Assembly: GCA_017620915.1 (NCBI GenBank)
Contig: JAFZSK010000077.1
Coordinates: forward strand, 1-39,399
Direction: 5' to 3'
Length of the DNA: 39,399 nucleotides
From: Clostridia bacterium
Lineage (GTDB): Bacteria > Bacillota > Clostridia > UBA1212 > UBA1255
The position numbers and the translations under genes are program-made. The notes beneath the pieces are model-generated. The model saw only the letters and a program-made list of their open reading frames with translations, was not told where the DNA came from and did not search any database. Shown here in pieces: positions 32,883 through 39,399 of the stretch (position 1 is the first letter of the stretch; each line of letters starts with the position of its first letter).

Positions 32883-33450
32883 TTTCCGCGATCTGTTCGG
32901 CGCAGCGGCGGTAGCCGCGCTCGGTCAGGTGAAGCAGGTCGGGGCATTTATAATAGTGCGGATCTTCAAGACAGAGCGAGTAGAGGTCATTGACCGCGAC
33001 GTTCTCGCTTTGCATAAACCGGACCGCGGCAGCGTTATATTTTTCCACCCATTCGTTGCGGTAGTCGAAGCAGGCGATCCCTTCGCGGATCACTTCGGCT
33101 GCCGCAGCTTTGGATAGTACGGGCGTCGTGGTCGCAAATATCGGCACGGCGCCGTTTCTGCGTATTTCGGCAAGGATCCGGCCGAGGAAGTGTATATATT
33201 CGTCCAACGGGTGCATTGCCTCCGCCATCGGTGTTTCGACGTTCATGTCCCAGTACCCGTTGTTCCAGTGGACAACGTCAAAATGCCCGTAATTCTTAAA
33301 AAACTGGTTGGCCTGCCAGAGGGTGTAGGCGGCAAAGCGGCCGTTGTCAACGTCGTCGTAATAGACTTCGCACTCCCCTTCCAGCAGCTCTTTAACATAT
33401 TCGTCGTAACCCATCCGTATGGAATCGCCGAGCAGCAGCACTTTTTTCAT
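32863..33450 (-). CDS. SGNH/GDSL hydrolase family protein
   Basis: 195 residues from the ATG at 33450 (AGGA 8 nt upstream). An earlier in-frame ATG would add ten residues without a better site. Block I is LLLGDSIRMGY with the catalytic Ser. Block V supplies the Asp and His in CPDLLHLTERGY. WNNGYWDMN is the Gly/Asn oxyanion region. No signal peptide, so a cytoplasmic esterase or deacetylase, perhaps for sugars or acetylated glycans. It is convergent with the lipoprotein gene, with a 20-bp 3' overlap. Confidence 0.88.
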   Translation of the reverse strand: MKKVLLLGDSIRMGYDEYVKELLEGECEVYYDDVDNGRFAAYTLWQANQFFKNYGHFDVVHWNNGYWDMNVETPMAEAMHPLDEYIHFLGRILAEIRRNGAVPIFATTTPVLSKAAAAEVIREGIACFDYRNEWVEKYNAAAVRFMQSENVAVNDLYSLCLEDPHYYKCPDLLHLTERGYRRCAEQIAEIIRGSR

Positions 33451-33492
33451 GGTCGTGATCCTTTCTCTCATAAAATGCATATCGTTAAAACA

Positions 33493-33521
33493 ATTATAAC
33501 GGCAGCCGGCGGATTATTCAA
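33493..33521 (-). promoter_or_regulatory. promoter of the SGNH hydrolase gene
   Basis: TTGAAT (33521-33516) and TATAAT (33498-33493), spacer 17 bp, minus strand. Confidence 0.7.
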
Positions 33522-33532
33522 GCCGGGCTTCC

Positions 33533-33562
33533 TTGACACCGGTACCGTTTTTGCGCTATATT
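33533..33562 (+). promoter_or_regulatory. promoter of the Pr6Pr-like gene
   Basis: TTGACA (33533-33538) and TATATT (33557-33562), spacer 18 bp, facing away from the SGNH promoter 11 bp to its left. Confidence 0.7.
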
Positions 33563-33616
33563 AGAATATAGAAAAATAACGTTGCTAAGAGGATAGAGAA
33601 AAAAGGAGCGTGCCAT

Positions 33617-34525
33617 ATGGACAGAGTGATGAAGATCACGCGGAGAGAATGCCTGTTTGCTTTGATAAGCGCGCTGGTAGTTGTCGTCTGCGTCTGTATC
33701 GGGGTGACGATGAATCTGACCACCTCAGCCGACGAAAACTTCGACCACATGGGCCTGCGCACTTTCTGCATGTTCACCGTCAATTCCAACATTCTGGCAG
33801 CCGCCGCGATGGCAATGGTGATCCCCTACACCATGGACGGTCTGCGCACGCACAACTACTACCTGCCCCGCTGGGTCGTTGACCTTGTATATGCGGGCGT
33901 CACCGCCGTCGGATTGACCTTCCTCGTATCACTGTGCATTCTCGCTCCGGTAAAAGGATTCATGCTGATCTTCTCCGGATCCCGGTTTTTCCTGCACGCG
34001 GTATGTCCGATCCTGGCGGTAGTGGCGTTCTGCTTTTTCATGAGCCAGAAAGTATTAAAATTCTGGGACTCTCTGTTTGCCCTGATTCCCGTGCTGATCT
34101 ATGCCGTATTATATTTCATCATGGTGGTAGTCGTCGGCGAGGAAAACGGCGGCTGGAATGATTTTTACGGTTTTGTGACCCGCGTTCCCTGGTGGGTCTC
34201 GGTGATCACACTGCTGCCTATGTCGCTTCTGATCGCCAACGGCATTCGGCTTTTGCACAACCGCTCCAGCAACCGGCGCAAAAACGAAGAAACCAAATTC
34301 TTCACCGAAACGTTTGCCGGCGCGGATGTCCGCAAGATCGTGGCGGCAATGGCCCGCAGCCGCAGTTCCGCCAAGATGCTGGATATCGTTGTGCCGACGC
34401 GTATAATCACGATCCTGATTGAACACAGCGGCACTGACTGCACCCTGGAGGAAGCGTCCCAGATCTATCTGAAGGAGTACCTGGAGTGCAGCAGCGTCAT
34501 GAATCTGGATAAGTTCTGGATCTGA
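33617..34525 (+). CDS. Pr6Pr-like six-helix membrane protein with C-terminal cytoplasmic extension
   Basis: 302 residues, GGAG 8 nt before the ATG. Six hydrophobic segments lie between residues 12 and 215. The motif FCMFTVNSNIL after the first helix resembles the FTxxSN signature of the Pr6Pr/FAR-17a-like membrane family, whose biochemical role is poorly known; some relatives are hydrolases of fatty-acid esters. About 80 hydrophilic residues follow the last helix (NRSSNRRKNEET onward), longer than is usual for the family, with a helical C-terminus. It is a single gene with its own promoter, converging on the GH3 gene with 3 bp between the stops. Confidence 0.72.
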   Translation: MDRVMKITRRECLFALISALVVVVCVCIGVTMNLTTSADENFDHMGLRTFCMFTVNSNILAAAAMAMVIPYTMDGLRTHNYYLPRWVVDLVYAGVTAVGLTFLVSLCILAPVKGFMLIFSGSRFFLHAVCPILAVVAFCFFMSQKVLKFWDSLFALIPVLIYAVLYFIMVVVVGEENGGWNDFYGFVTRVPWWVSVITLLPMSLLIANGIRLLHNRSSNRRKNEETKFFTETFAGADVRKIVAAMARSRSSAKMLDIVVPTRIITILIEHSGTDCTLEEASQIYLKEYLECSSVMNLDKFWI

Positions 34526-34528
34526 TAT

Positions 34529-37030
34529 TCACTTCTTAATGTGTTCCGGTTCTTTGGCCGGAGCACAGCGGTTTTCCACGTCATAGACCATACGGAGTTC
34601 TTTTACTTCCACAGTCTGTTCCGCGTGGATCGATCCGGCGGACGAAGCAGCGCTGAAAGTATAAACCCCGCGGTCAATTATATACCGGCTCCCTCGCGTA
34701 TCATAACTCGTGAGCGCGTCCGGAGTGATCTCAATGGTCAGCGTCTCCGATTTCCCGGGCTGCAGCAGACCGGTCTTGGCGAAGCCGCACAGTTCCAGTG
34801 CGGGCTGTTCCAGCGTCGTTTCGGGTTTAGATACATAGATCTGTGCGATCTCCCGTCCGGCTGTATTGCCCGTGTTTGTAATAGTGACCGCCGCGGTGAA
34901 TGAGCCATCCGCGGTTTCAGTGATACTGAAATCACTGTACTCAAATTGGGTGTACGTCAGCCCGTAGCCGAACGGATACGCCACATCCACACCGAAAGTA
35001 TTGTAGTAGCGGTATCCGACATATATGTCTTCGTAATATACGGTCTTGGACGATTTGCCCGGAAAATGATCGTATGCCGGAGTATCGGAATATGCCTTCG
35101 GCCAGGTCATGACCGTCTTGCCGCCGGGCGCGACTTTACCGGACAGCACGGCGGCAACCGCATTGCCCGCCTCCTGACCCGGATAGCCTATAAATAATAT
35201 AGCGTCAACTAAATCCCGCCAGGAACACACCTCGATCGGCGAGCCGGTGTTGATCAGCACAGTGACCTTTTTGCCTTTGGCGTGAAACGCCTCCGACACG
35301 TTGCGGATCATGTCAGATTCTCTTTCATTAAGCAGGAAATCGCCTTCGGTCGGAGAATTGTCCTCACCTTCGCAAGCCTTGCGCGAGATCACGATGACTG
35401 CCGTATCTGAATTATCCGCGCACCCTTTGGCATATTCGGCAGAGACAGCAATATCAAATTTGGAATTCGTTTTTGAATGCGCGGCACATCTTTCGAATAT
35501 GTTGTAAGCATCTTCGATCAATGTGATATCGACGGAATTTCTGATACCGTTCATAATATTGACCGTCTCGTTAGGACTCACGCTGCCGGAGCCGTCACCG
35601 CCGTATACGGTCTGATACGAGCCGTTGCCGAAGATCGCGACCGTAGTTCCTTTTTTCAGCGGCAGCGTACTGTTGTCGTTTTTTAGCAGCACGAATGTAT
35701 CCGCGGCAGCTTCCTCCGCGATCTGGTTATGCGCATCAAAATCCACCCCCGTGTTCATTTTTACGCCGCGGAATGTAGGCGATTTGGCGATCGTATACAA
35801 TATGTGCGCGCAGCAGATGTCCAGCGTCGCGGCATCGACTCTGCCCTCAGCAAGGCCCGCGATGATATGCTCCGCGTCATCCGCGTCGCCGGGCATTTTG
35901 AGGTCGTTCTGGGCGTTGACTTTGTCTTCTACGGCGCCGGCGGAACCCCAGTCGGACATCACGAGCCCGCGGAAGTGCCACTCATCCCGCAGGATCCCCG
36001 TAAGCAGATCTTTATTGATCGAAGTATAAGTACCGTTGACCTGATTGTATGAGGACATAATTGAGATCGGCGATGCGGCGGCAACTGTCATCTGAAACTG
36101 TTTAAGATAGATCTCCCGCAGCGCGCGCTCGGTGACGGCGGAGCTGGCGGAACCGCGGTAGGTCTCCTGCTCGTTGCCCGCGAAATGTTTCAGGCACGCG
36201 CCCTCGCCGGTAGATTGTACGCCTTTGACGTACGCCGTGGCCGCAAACGCGGTGAGCAGCGGATCTTCGGAACAGTACTCGAAATTGCGTCCGCCCAGCA
36301 CATTCTTCTGTATGTTCATTCCGGGCGCGAGAATTATATCTATCCCCTGCGCCAGCGAATCTTCGCCTATCGCTTTTCCAACTTTCGCGATCAGTTCAGT
36401 GTCCCATGAGGAGGTCAAATTCATAACGGACGGGTACCATACGGTCGTGCCGTACCGCATGCCCGCGGGACCGTCATTCACGGTGATCGACGGTATGCCG
36501 AGCCGCTCGATGGCATATGTGCCTCCGGATGCGCCGGGTTTTAAGGGCTCGCTCACGCCGGTTATGAGGTGGGCTTTTTCTTCATCGGTCATTGCCTCCA
36601 CCACCGGGAGAATGCCGTCGGGCGTCAACTGGATCAGACCGTCTTTGGTCTTTAATTCCGCTTTGGTCAGTTCATTGCCGTTTTTATCAGTATACGCAAG
36701 CGTGACCGTCATCACACCGGCTTTGTCCGGGCAATCTATTTCCGCGCTGCCGTCCGGCGATAGCGTTGCTTTGACCGTTTTCCCTTTTTGCGGCTTTGCG
36801 GTGACAACGACCTTGCCCCCCTCTGCTCCCGGTTCCAGCTCCAGCATGTAACTGATCTTTATCTTGTCGGACACGCTGAGCGCGGTCACGGTGAACTTTG
36901 CAGGACCGTCGTTATCTTCCGGTATCGCGTTTCCGGGACTCTTTTCTTTCTTATTACAGCCGGTGAAGCACGCCGCGCACGATATTAGAAGCATAATTGA
37001 CAGGAGCAAAACTGTGATTCGTTTGTTCAT
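34529..37030 (-). CDS. glycoside hydrolase family 3 beta-glucosidase, lipoprotein
   Basis: 833 residues. The signal contains a plausible lipobox (LISC, Cys18). An Ig-like N-terminal domain (about 42-130) precedes the GH3 TIM barrel (about 140-400) with KHFAGNEQE (about 281-289) and the catalytic nucleophile Asp360 in GLVMSDWGSAG. The alpha/beta sandwich domain (about 425-640) and a C-terminal fibronectin-III-like domain (about 715-800) complete the usual bgl architecture. It should release glucose or related sugars from beta-linked oligosaccharides at the cell surface. GGAGG lies 5 nt before the ATG. It diverges from malQ, suggesting shared control of glucan use. Confidence 0.95.
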   Translation of the reverse strand: MNKRITVLLLSIMLLISCAACFTGCNKKEKSPGNAIPEDNDGPAKFTVTALSVSDKIKISYMLELEPGAEGGKVVVTAKPQKGKTVKATLSPDGSAEIDCPDKAGVMTVTLAYTDKNGNELTKAELKTKDGLIQLTPDGILPVVEAMTDEEKAHLITGVSEPLKPGASGGTYAIERLGIPSITVNDGPAGMRYGTTVWYPSVMNLTSSWDTELIAKVGKAIGEDSLAQGIDIILAPGMNIQKNVLGGRNFEYCSEDPLLTAFAATAYVKGVQSTGEGACLKHFAGNEQETYRGSASSAVTERALREIYLKQFQMTVAAASPISIMSSYNQVNGTYTSINKDLLTGILRDEWHFRGLVMSDWGSAGAVEDKVNAQNDLKMPGDADDAEHIIAGLAEGRVDAATLDICCAHILYTIAKSPTFRGVKMNTGVDFDAHNQIAEEAAADTFVLLKNDNSTLPLKKGTTVAIFGNGSYQTVYGGDGSGSVSPNETVNIMNGIRNSVDITLIEDAYNIFERCAAHSKTNSKFDIAVSAEYAKGCADNSDTAVIVISRKACEGEDNSPTEGDFLLNERESDMIRNVSEAFHAKGKKVTVLINTGSPIEVCSWRDLVDAILFIGYPGQEAGNAVAAVLSGKVAPGGKTVMTWPKAYSDTPAYDHFPGKSSKTVYYEDIYVGYRYYNTFGVDVAYPFGYGLTYTQFEYSDFSITETADGSFTAAVTITNTGNTAGREIAQIYVSKPETTLEQPALELCGFAKTGLLQPGKSETLTIEITPDALTSYDTRGSRYIIDRGVYTFSAASSAGSIHAEQTVEVKELRMVYDVENRCAPAKEPEHIKK

Positions 37031-37056
37031 ATTATCCTCCCGGAATCGTTTTGTTC

Positions 37057-37085
37057 TTTATACCGCGTTCGGGCGCGGTTGTCAA
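37057..37085 (-). promoter_or_regulatory. promoter of the GH3 gene
   Basis: TTGACA (37085-37080) and TATAAA (37062-37057), spacer 17 bp. The -35 is 10 bp from the malQ -35 facing the other way. Confidence 0.78.
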
Positions 37086-37095
37086 CCTTGATGCC

Positions 37096-37124
37096 TTGAC
37101 TACGCTGCCGTTTTATAGTATAAA
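37096..37124 (+). promoter_or_regulatory. promoter of malQ
   Basis: TTGACT (37096-37101) and TATAAA (37119-37124), spacer 17 bp. Confidence 0.75.
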
Positions 37125-37174
37125 ACCCGTGCGGCGCCCGCGCGCGGCAATGACACTCTTATAAGGATGTAAAA

Positions 37175-38572
37175 ATGAGACGGTCCGGTATTTTAATGCA
37201 TATATCCACACTCCCTGGAGATTATTCCTGCGGTTCGTTCGGCCGGGAGGCCATGCAGTTCGTTGACTTTCTGGCGGAGTCAGGCTTCTCGCTCTGGCAG
37301 ACGCTCCCCTTCGGCTGGCCGGATACGAACGGCTCGCCGTATAAGTCGCTGTCCGGCTTCGCGGGCAATCCGTTCTTCATCGACCTGCCCACGCTGTTAA
37401 AGAAACAGCTGATAACGCGTGCAGAAATTGACGACGCCCGGCAGCGCACGCCGTATCTGTGCGAATACGAGCGGCTGTTCGCGGAGCGATTGGAGCTGCT
37501 GTACCGCGCGTCGCAGCGTATTGCCCCCGGTGAGCGCCGGATCATGACCGAATACGTGCGCGGCATTCCGGAACTGTACGAATTCTGCGAGTATATGGCA
37601 GAAAAAGAACCGGGGAGGCCGGATGCGCTGTTTTATCATATATTCATGCAGTACGAATTTCTGATGGAATGGTTCGAAGTCAAATCGTACGCCAACTCCA
37701 AAGGCATCGAGATCATCGGCGACATACCGATCTACCTGGCCCCGGATTCATCAGATGTCAAAGCGCACCCTGAAGAGTTTCAGCTGGACCCGCAGACCGG
37801 AGCACCGCTGGCAGTAGCGGGCGTGCCGCCGGATTATTTCGCGGAAGACGGCCAGCTCTGGGGCAATCCGCTCTACGACTGGGATGTGATGCGCCAAAGC
37901 GGCTACCGCTGGTGGAAAGCGCGGGTAAAGCATCAGCTCACACTGTTCGACGGGATCAGGATCGATCATTTCCGCGGGTTTTCAGCGTACTGGTCGGTGC
38001 CGGCCGGTGCGTTGTCCGCCAAAGCCGGGCACTGGGTCAAAGGGCCCGGAAATGAGTTCGTGGAGGAGCTTAAGACGGTTGCCGCGGGAAAGCTTATAAT
38101 TGCGGAAGATCTGGGCGATATTGACGACGACGTGCGCAAACTGCTGGAAGAGACCGGTCTTCCCGGCATGCGGGTATTCCAGTTCGCGTTTCTGTCCGGT
38201 GACAATCCGCACCTGCCCCACTATTACCCGGCAAATGTGGTGGCGTATTCCGGCACTCACGACAACAACACGCTGCTGGGCTACATTTTCGATATGAGCG
38301 AAGACGACCGGGCGCGCATGCTGGATTACATAGGTTATATCGGCAGCGACGGCAAATACGCCTGCCCCTATATTATAAAAACGCTGCTGCGCTCCGCCGC
38401 CGAGCGCGTGATATTCCCGATACAGGACCTGCTGGAATACGGCATGGATACCCGCATGAATACGCCCGGCGTAGCGGACGGCAACTGGGCCATACGCTTT
38501 ACGGCATCGCAGCTGGGGCTCATTGAACGGGCGTACTGGAAGCGTCAGAATCAGCTGTACAATCGCGGCTGA
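37175..38572 (+). CDS. malQ: 4-alpha-glucanotransferase (amylomaltase, GH77)
   Basis: 465 residues, slightly short for the family but with all key parts. GILMHISTLPGDYSCGSFG opens the barrel. The nucleophile is Asp264 in RIDHFRG, the acid/base Glu311 in IIAEDLG, and the transition-state Asp363 in SGTHDNNT. MalQ transfers alpha-1,4-glucan segments between maltodextrins in the cytoplasm and feeds glycogen or maltodextrin breakdown. AAGGA lies 7 nt before the ATG. Its last 53 bp overlap the alpha/beta hydrolase gene on the opposite strand. Confidence 0.96.
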   Translation: MRRSGILMHISTLPGDYSCGSFGREAMQFVDFLAESGFSLWQTLPFGWPDTNGSPYKSLSGFAGNPFFIDLPTLLKKQLITRAEIDDARQRTPYLCEYERLFAERLELLYRASQRIAPGERRIMTEYVRGIPELYEFCEYMAEKEPGRPDALFYHIFMQYEFLMEWFEVKSYANSKGIEIIGDIPIYLAPDSSDVKAHPEEFQLDPQTGAPLAVAGVPPDYFAEDGQLWGNPLYDWDVMRQSGYRWWKARVKHQLTLFDGIRIDHFRGFSAYWSVPAGALSAKAGHWVKGPGNEFVEELKTVAAGKLIIAEDLGDIDDDVRKLLEETGLPGMRVFQFAFLSGDNPHLPHYYPANVVAYSGTHDNNTLLGYIFDMSEDDRARMLDYIGYIGSDGKYACPYIIKTLLRSAAERVIFPIQDLLEYGMDTRMNTPGVADGNWAIRFTASQLGLIERAYWKRQNQLYNRG

Positions 38573-39389
38573 GACCGGCGGCTTTGCCGAAACGCTCCGA
38601 AAAGACGCGTTTGGCTTCGAGCGCCGGTTCTTCGTCCTTTCGCATCAGGTCGAACGCGTGTACGTCGGTATGGTACACGTCCGCATCGGCGGAAATGCCG
38701 GCTTTGCGGAGGTTGTCGACGTATTCCAGCGTCTCGCAGTAAAAAGGCTCCCCGTCGCCCACAAAAGTGTAGCACGGAGGCAATCCGGAGTAGTCGGTCT
38801 GCCGCGCCGGAGAAGCGTATGGCGAGACCGCTTTTTTCGCGTCGCGGCGCAGATAGACGCGCCAGCCGAAATGATTGCGGCGCGTGTTCCAGACTTTGCC
38901 GTGGTTGTCCCGGGAAGATGCCGTGTCGAAATTGTCCAGCATGGGATACAGCGGCATCTGGAACGAGATATTGACCTCGCCGCGGTCCCGGGCCAGCATG
39001 CACAAAGCCGCGCACAGTCCCCCGCCGGCGCTCACGCCGCCGGCCATCAATTTATCCGGAGCGATGTTGAGAGCGGCGGCATTGTCCCGCATAAATATCA
39101 ATGCACGGTAGCAGTCTTCCAGCGCCGCGGGATACGGCTTATGCAGCGCCAGCCGGTATCCGGGTGAAATGACCGTGATGCCGTATGTGCGCACCAGTTC
39201 CGCCGCGACCGAACTGTATACCATTTCCTTCATTCCCAGAAAATAACCGCCGCCGTGAATCCAAAGCAGACCGGGACCCGGTGCGGGCAGTTTCTTTGGT
39301 CGCAATATTATAAGCGGCACGCGTCGGCCGCCGAGGCGCGGACGGATCGTTACAGCGTCAAGATCTTTCGGCCGGCGCATATCCCGCAT
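38520..39389 (-). CDS. alpha/beta hydrolase (hormone-sensitive lipase-like), 5' end may lie outside
   Basis: 289 residues are visible from the ATG at 39389, but the frame stays open to the right edge without a stop or a Shine-Dalgarno, so the true start is probably beyond the window. The HSL-family oxyanion motif HGGG (45-48) and nucleophile elbow GVSAGG (Ser120) are clear, with the catalytic His likely in VHAFD near the C-terminus. The usual acidic residue region reads FVGDGEPFYCE, so the Asp/Glu assignment is uncertain. No signal peptide is visible. It is likely a carboxylesterase or acetyl-esterase. It converges on malQ with a 53-bp overlap. Confidence 0.85.
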   Translation of the reverse strand: MRDMRRPKDLDAVTIRPRLGGRRVPLIILRPKKLPAPGPGLLWIHGGGYFLGMKEMVYSSVAAELVRTYGITVISPGYRLALHKPYPAALEDCYRALIFMRDNAAALNIAPDKLMAGGVSAGGGLCAALCMLARDRGEVNISFQMPLYPMLDNFDTASSRDNHGKVWNTRRNHFGWRVYLRRDAKKAVSPYASPARQTDYSGLPPCYTFVGDGEPFYCETLEYVDNLRKAGISADADVYHTDVHAFDLMRKDEEPALEAKRVFSERFGKAAGLSRDCTADSDASSTPVQ

Positions 39390-39399
39390 CAGACGAAAT

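Noticed and set aside
37031-37056. CcpA cre site upstream of the GH3 gene
   Set aside because: An AAAACGATTCC stretch matches only half of the cre consensus.

Overview
The window looks like chromosome from a Gram-positive (monoderm) member of the Bacillota, most likely a Clostridia-type gut anaerobe. The reasons are an L27 precursor with an N-terminal extension next to its Prp protease, a DUF4364 protein behind obgE, a Flp1/TadABC locus with a DUF6382-FHA protein, an rsmA/3D-domain pair, P/T/E-rich lipoprotein linkers and sortase-type surface proteins. The DNA is of intermediate GC. No phage, transposase, CRISPR array or plasmid function was seen. The taxonomy is inferred from gene content only.

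Layout. Positions 1-5092 (minus strand) hold an operon of MBOAT acyltransferase, DHHW/AlgX-like protein, FkbH-like HAD enzyme, acyl carrier protein and the first codons of another gene. It has the same division of labour as dlt systems (loading enzyme, carrier, MBOAT, extracellular SGNH-type partner), but an FkbH-type enzyme is present and no DltA is visible. Positions 5168-8628 (minus) hold rplU-prp-rpmA-obgE-DUF4364 plus an Anabaena-sensory-rhodopsin-transducer homologue, with a good promoter and a structured L21 leader. murC (plus) diverges from this. mreB (minus) follows with its own promoter.

Positions 11327-15459 (minus) hold a compact Tad-type pilus/secretion locus: tadA, tadB, tadC, Flp1 pilin and a DUF6382-FHA protein. 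In front of its promoter lie four direct repeats matching the Spo0A box at exactly 10-bp spacing. tadA probably starts at TTG. Next come rsmA and a membrane-anchored DUF348-G5-3D protein, a CBM9-like lipoprotein, a divergent beta-propeller protein with a C-terminal membrane anchor, and tRNA-Ser(CGA) with its own promoter and terminator. A decayed tRNA T-arm fragment sits beside the tRNA.

Positions 20842-30414 (minus) carry a 2218-residue surface protein followed by a lipoprotein metallophosphoesterase, a polytopic membrane protein and an iron-sulfur flavoprotein. The surface protein has a thioester domain, a SpaA/Cna-B domain, eleven near-identical 117-residue Spy0128-like isopeptide domains flanked by two divergent copies, and a sorting tail. 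Divergent from it are an unrecognised secreted protein and a lipoprotein in a translationally coupled pair. The right end has an SGNH hydrolase, a Pr6Pr-like membrane protein, a GH3 beta-glucosidase lipoprotein, MalQ and an alpha/beta hydrolase that reaches the right edge.

The most notable items are the FkbH/ACP surface-acylation operon, the Spo0A-box array over the tad promoter, the covalent-bond-rich giant adhesin, the rhodopsin-free ASRT homologue in the ribosomal/Obg operon, and the unknown secreted pair next to the adhesin. All start choices, promoters and hairpins were read by eye; no database search or folding was run.
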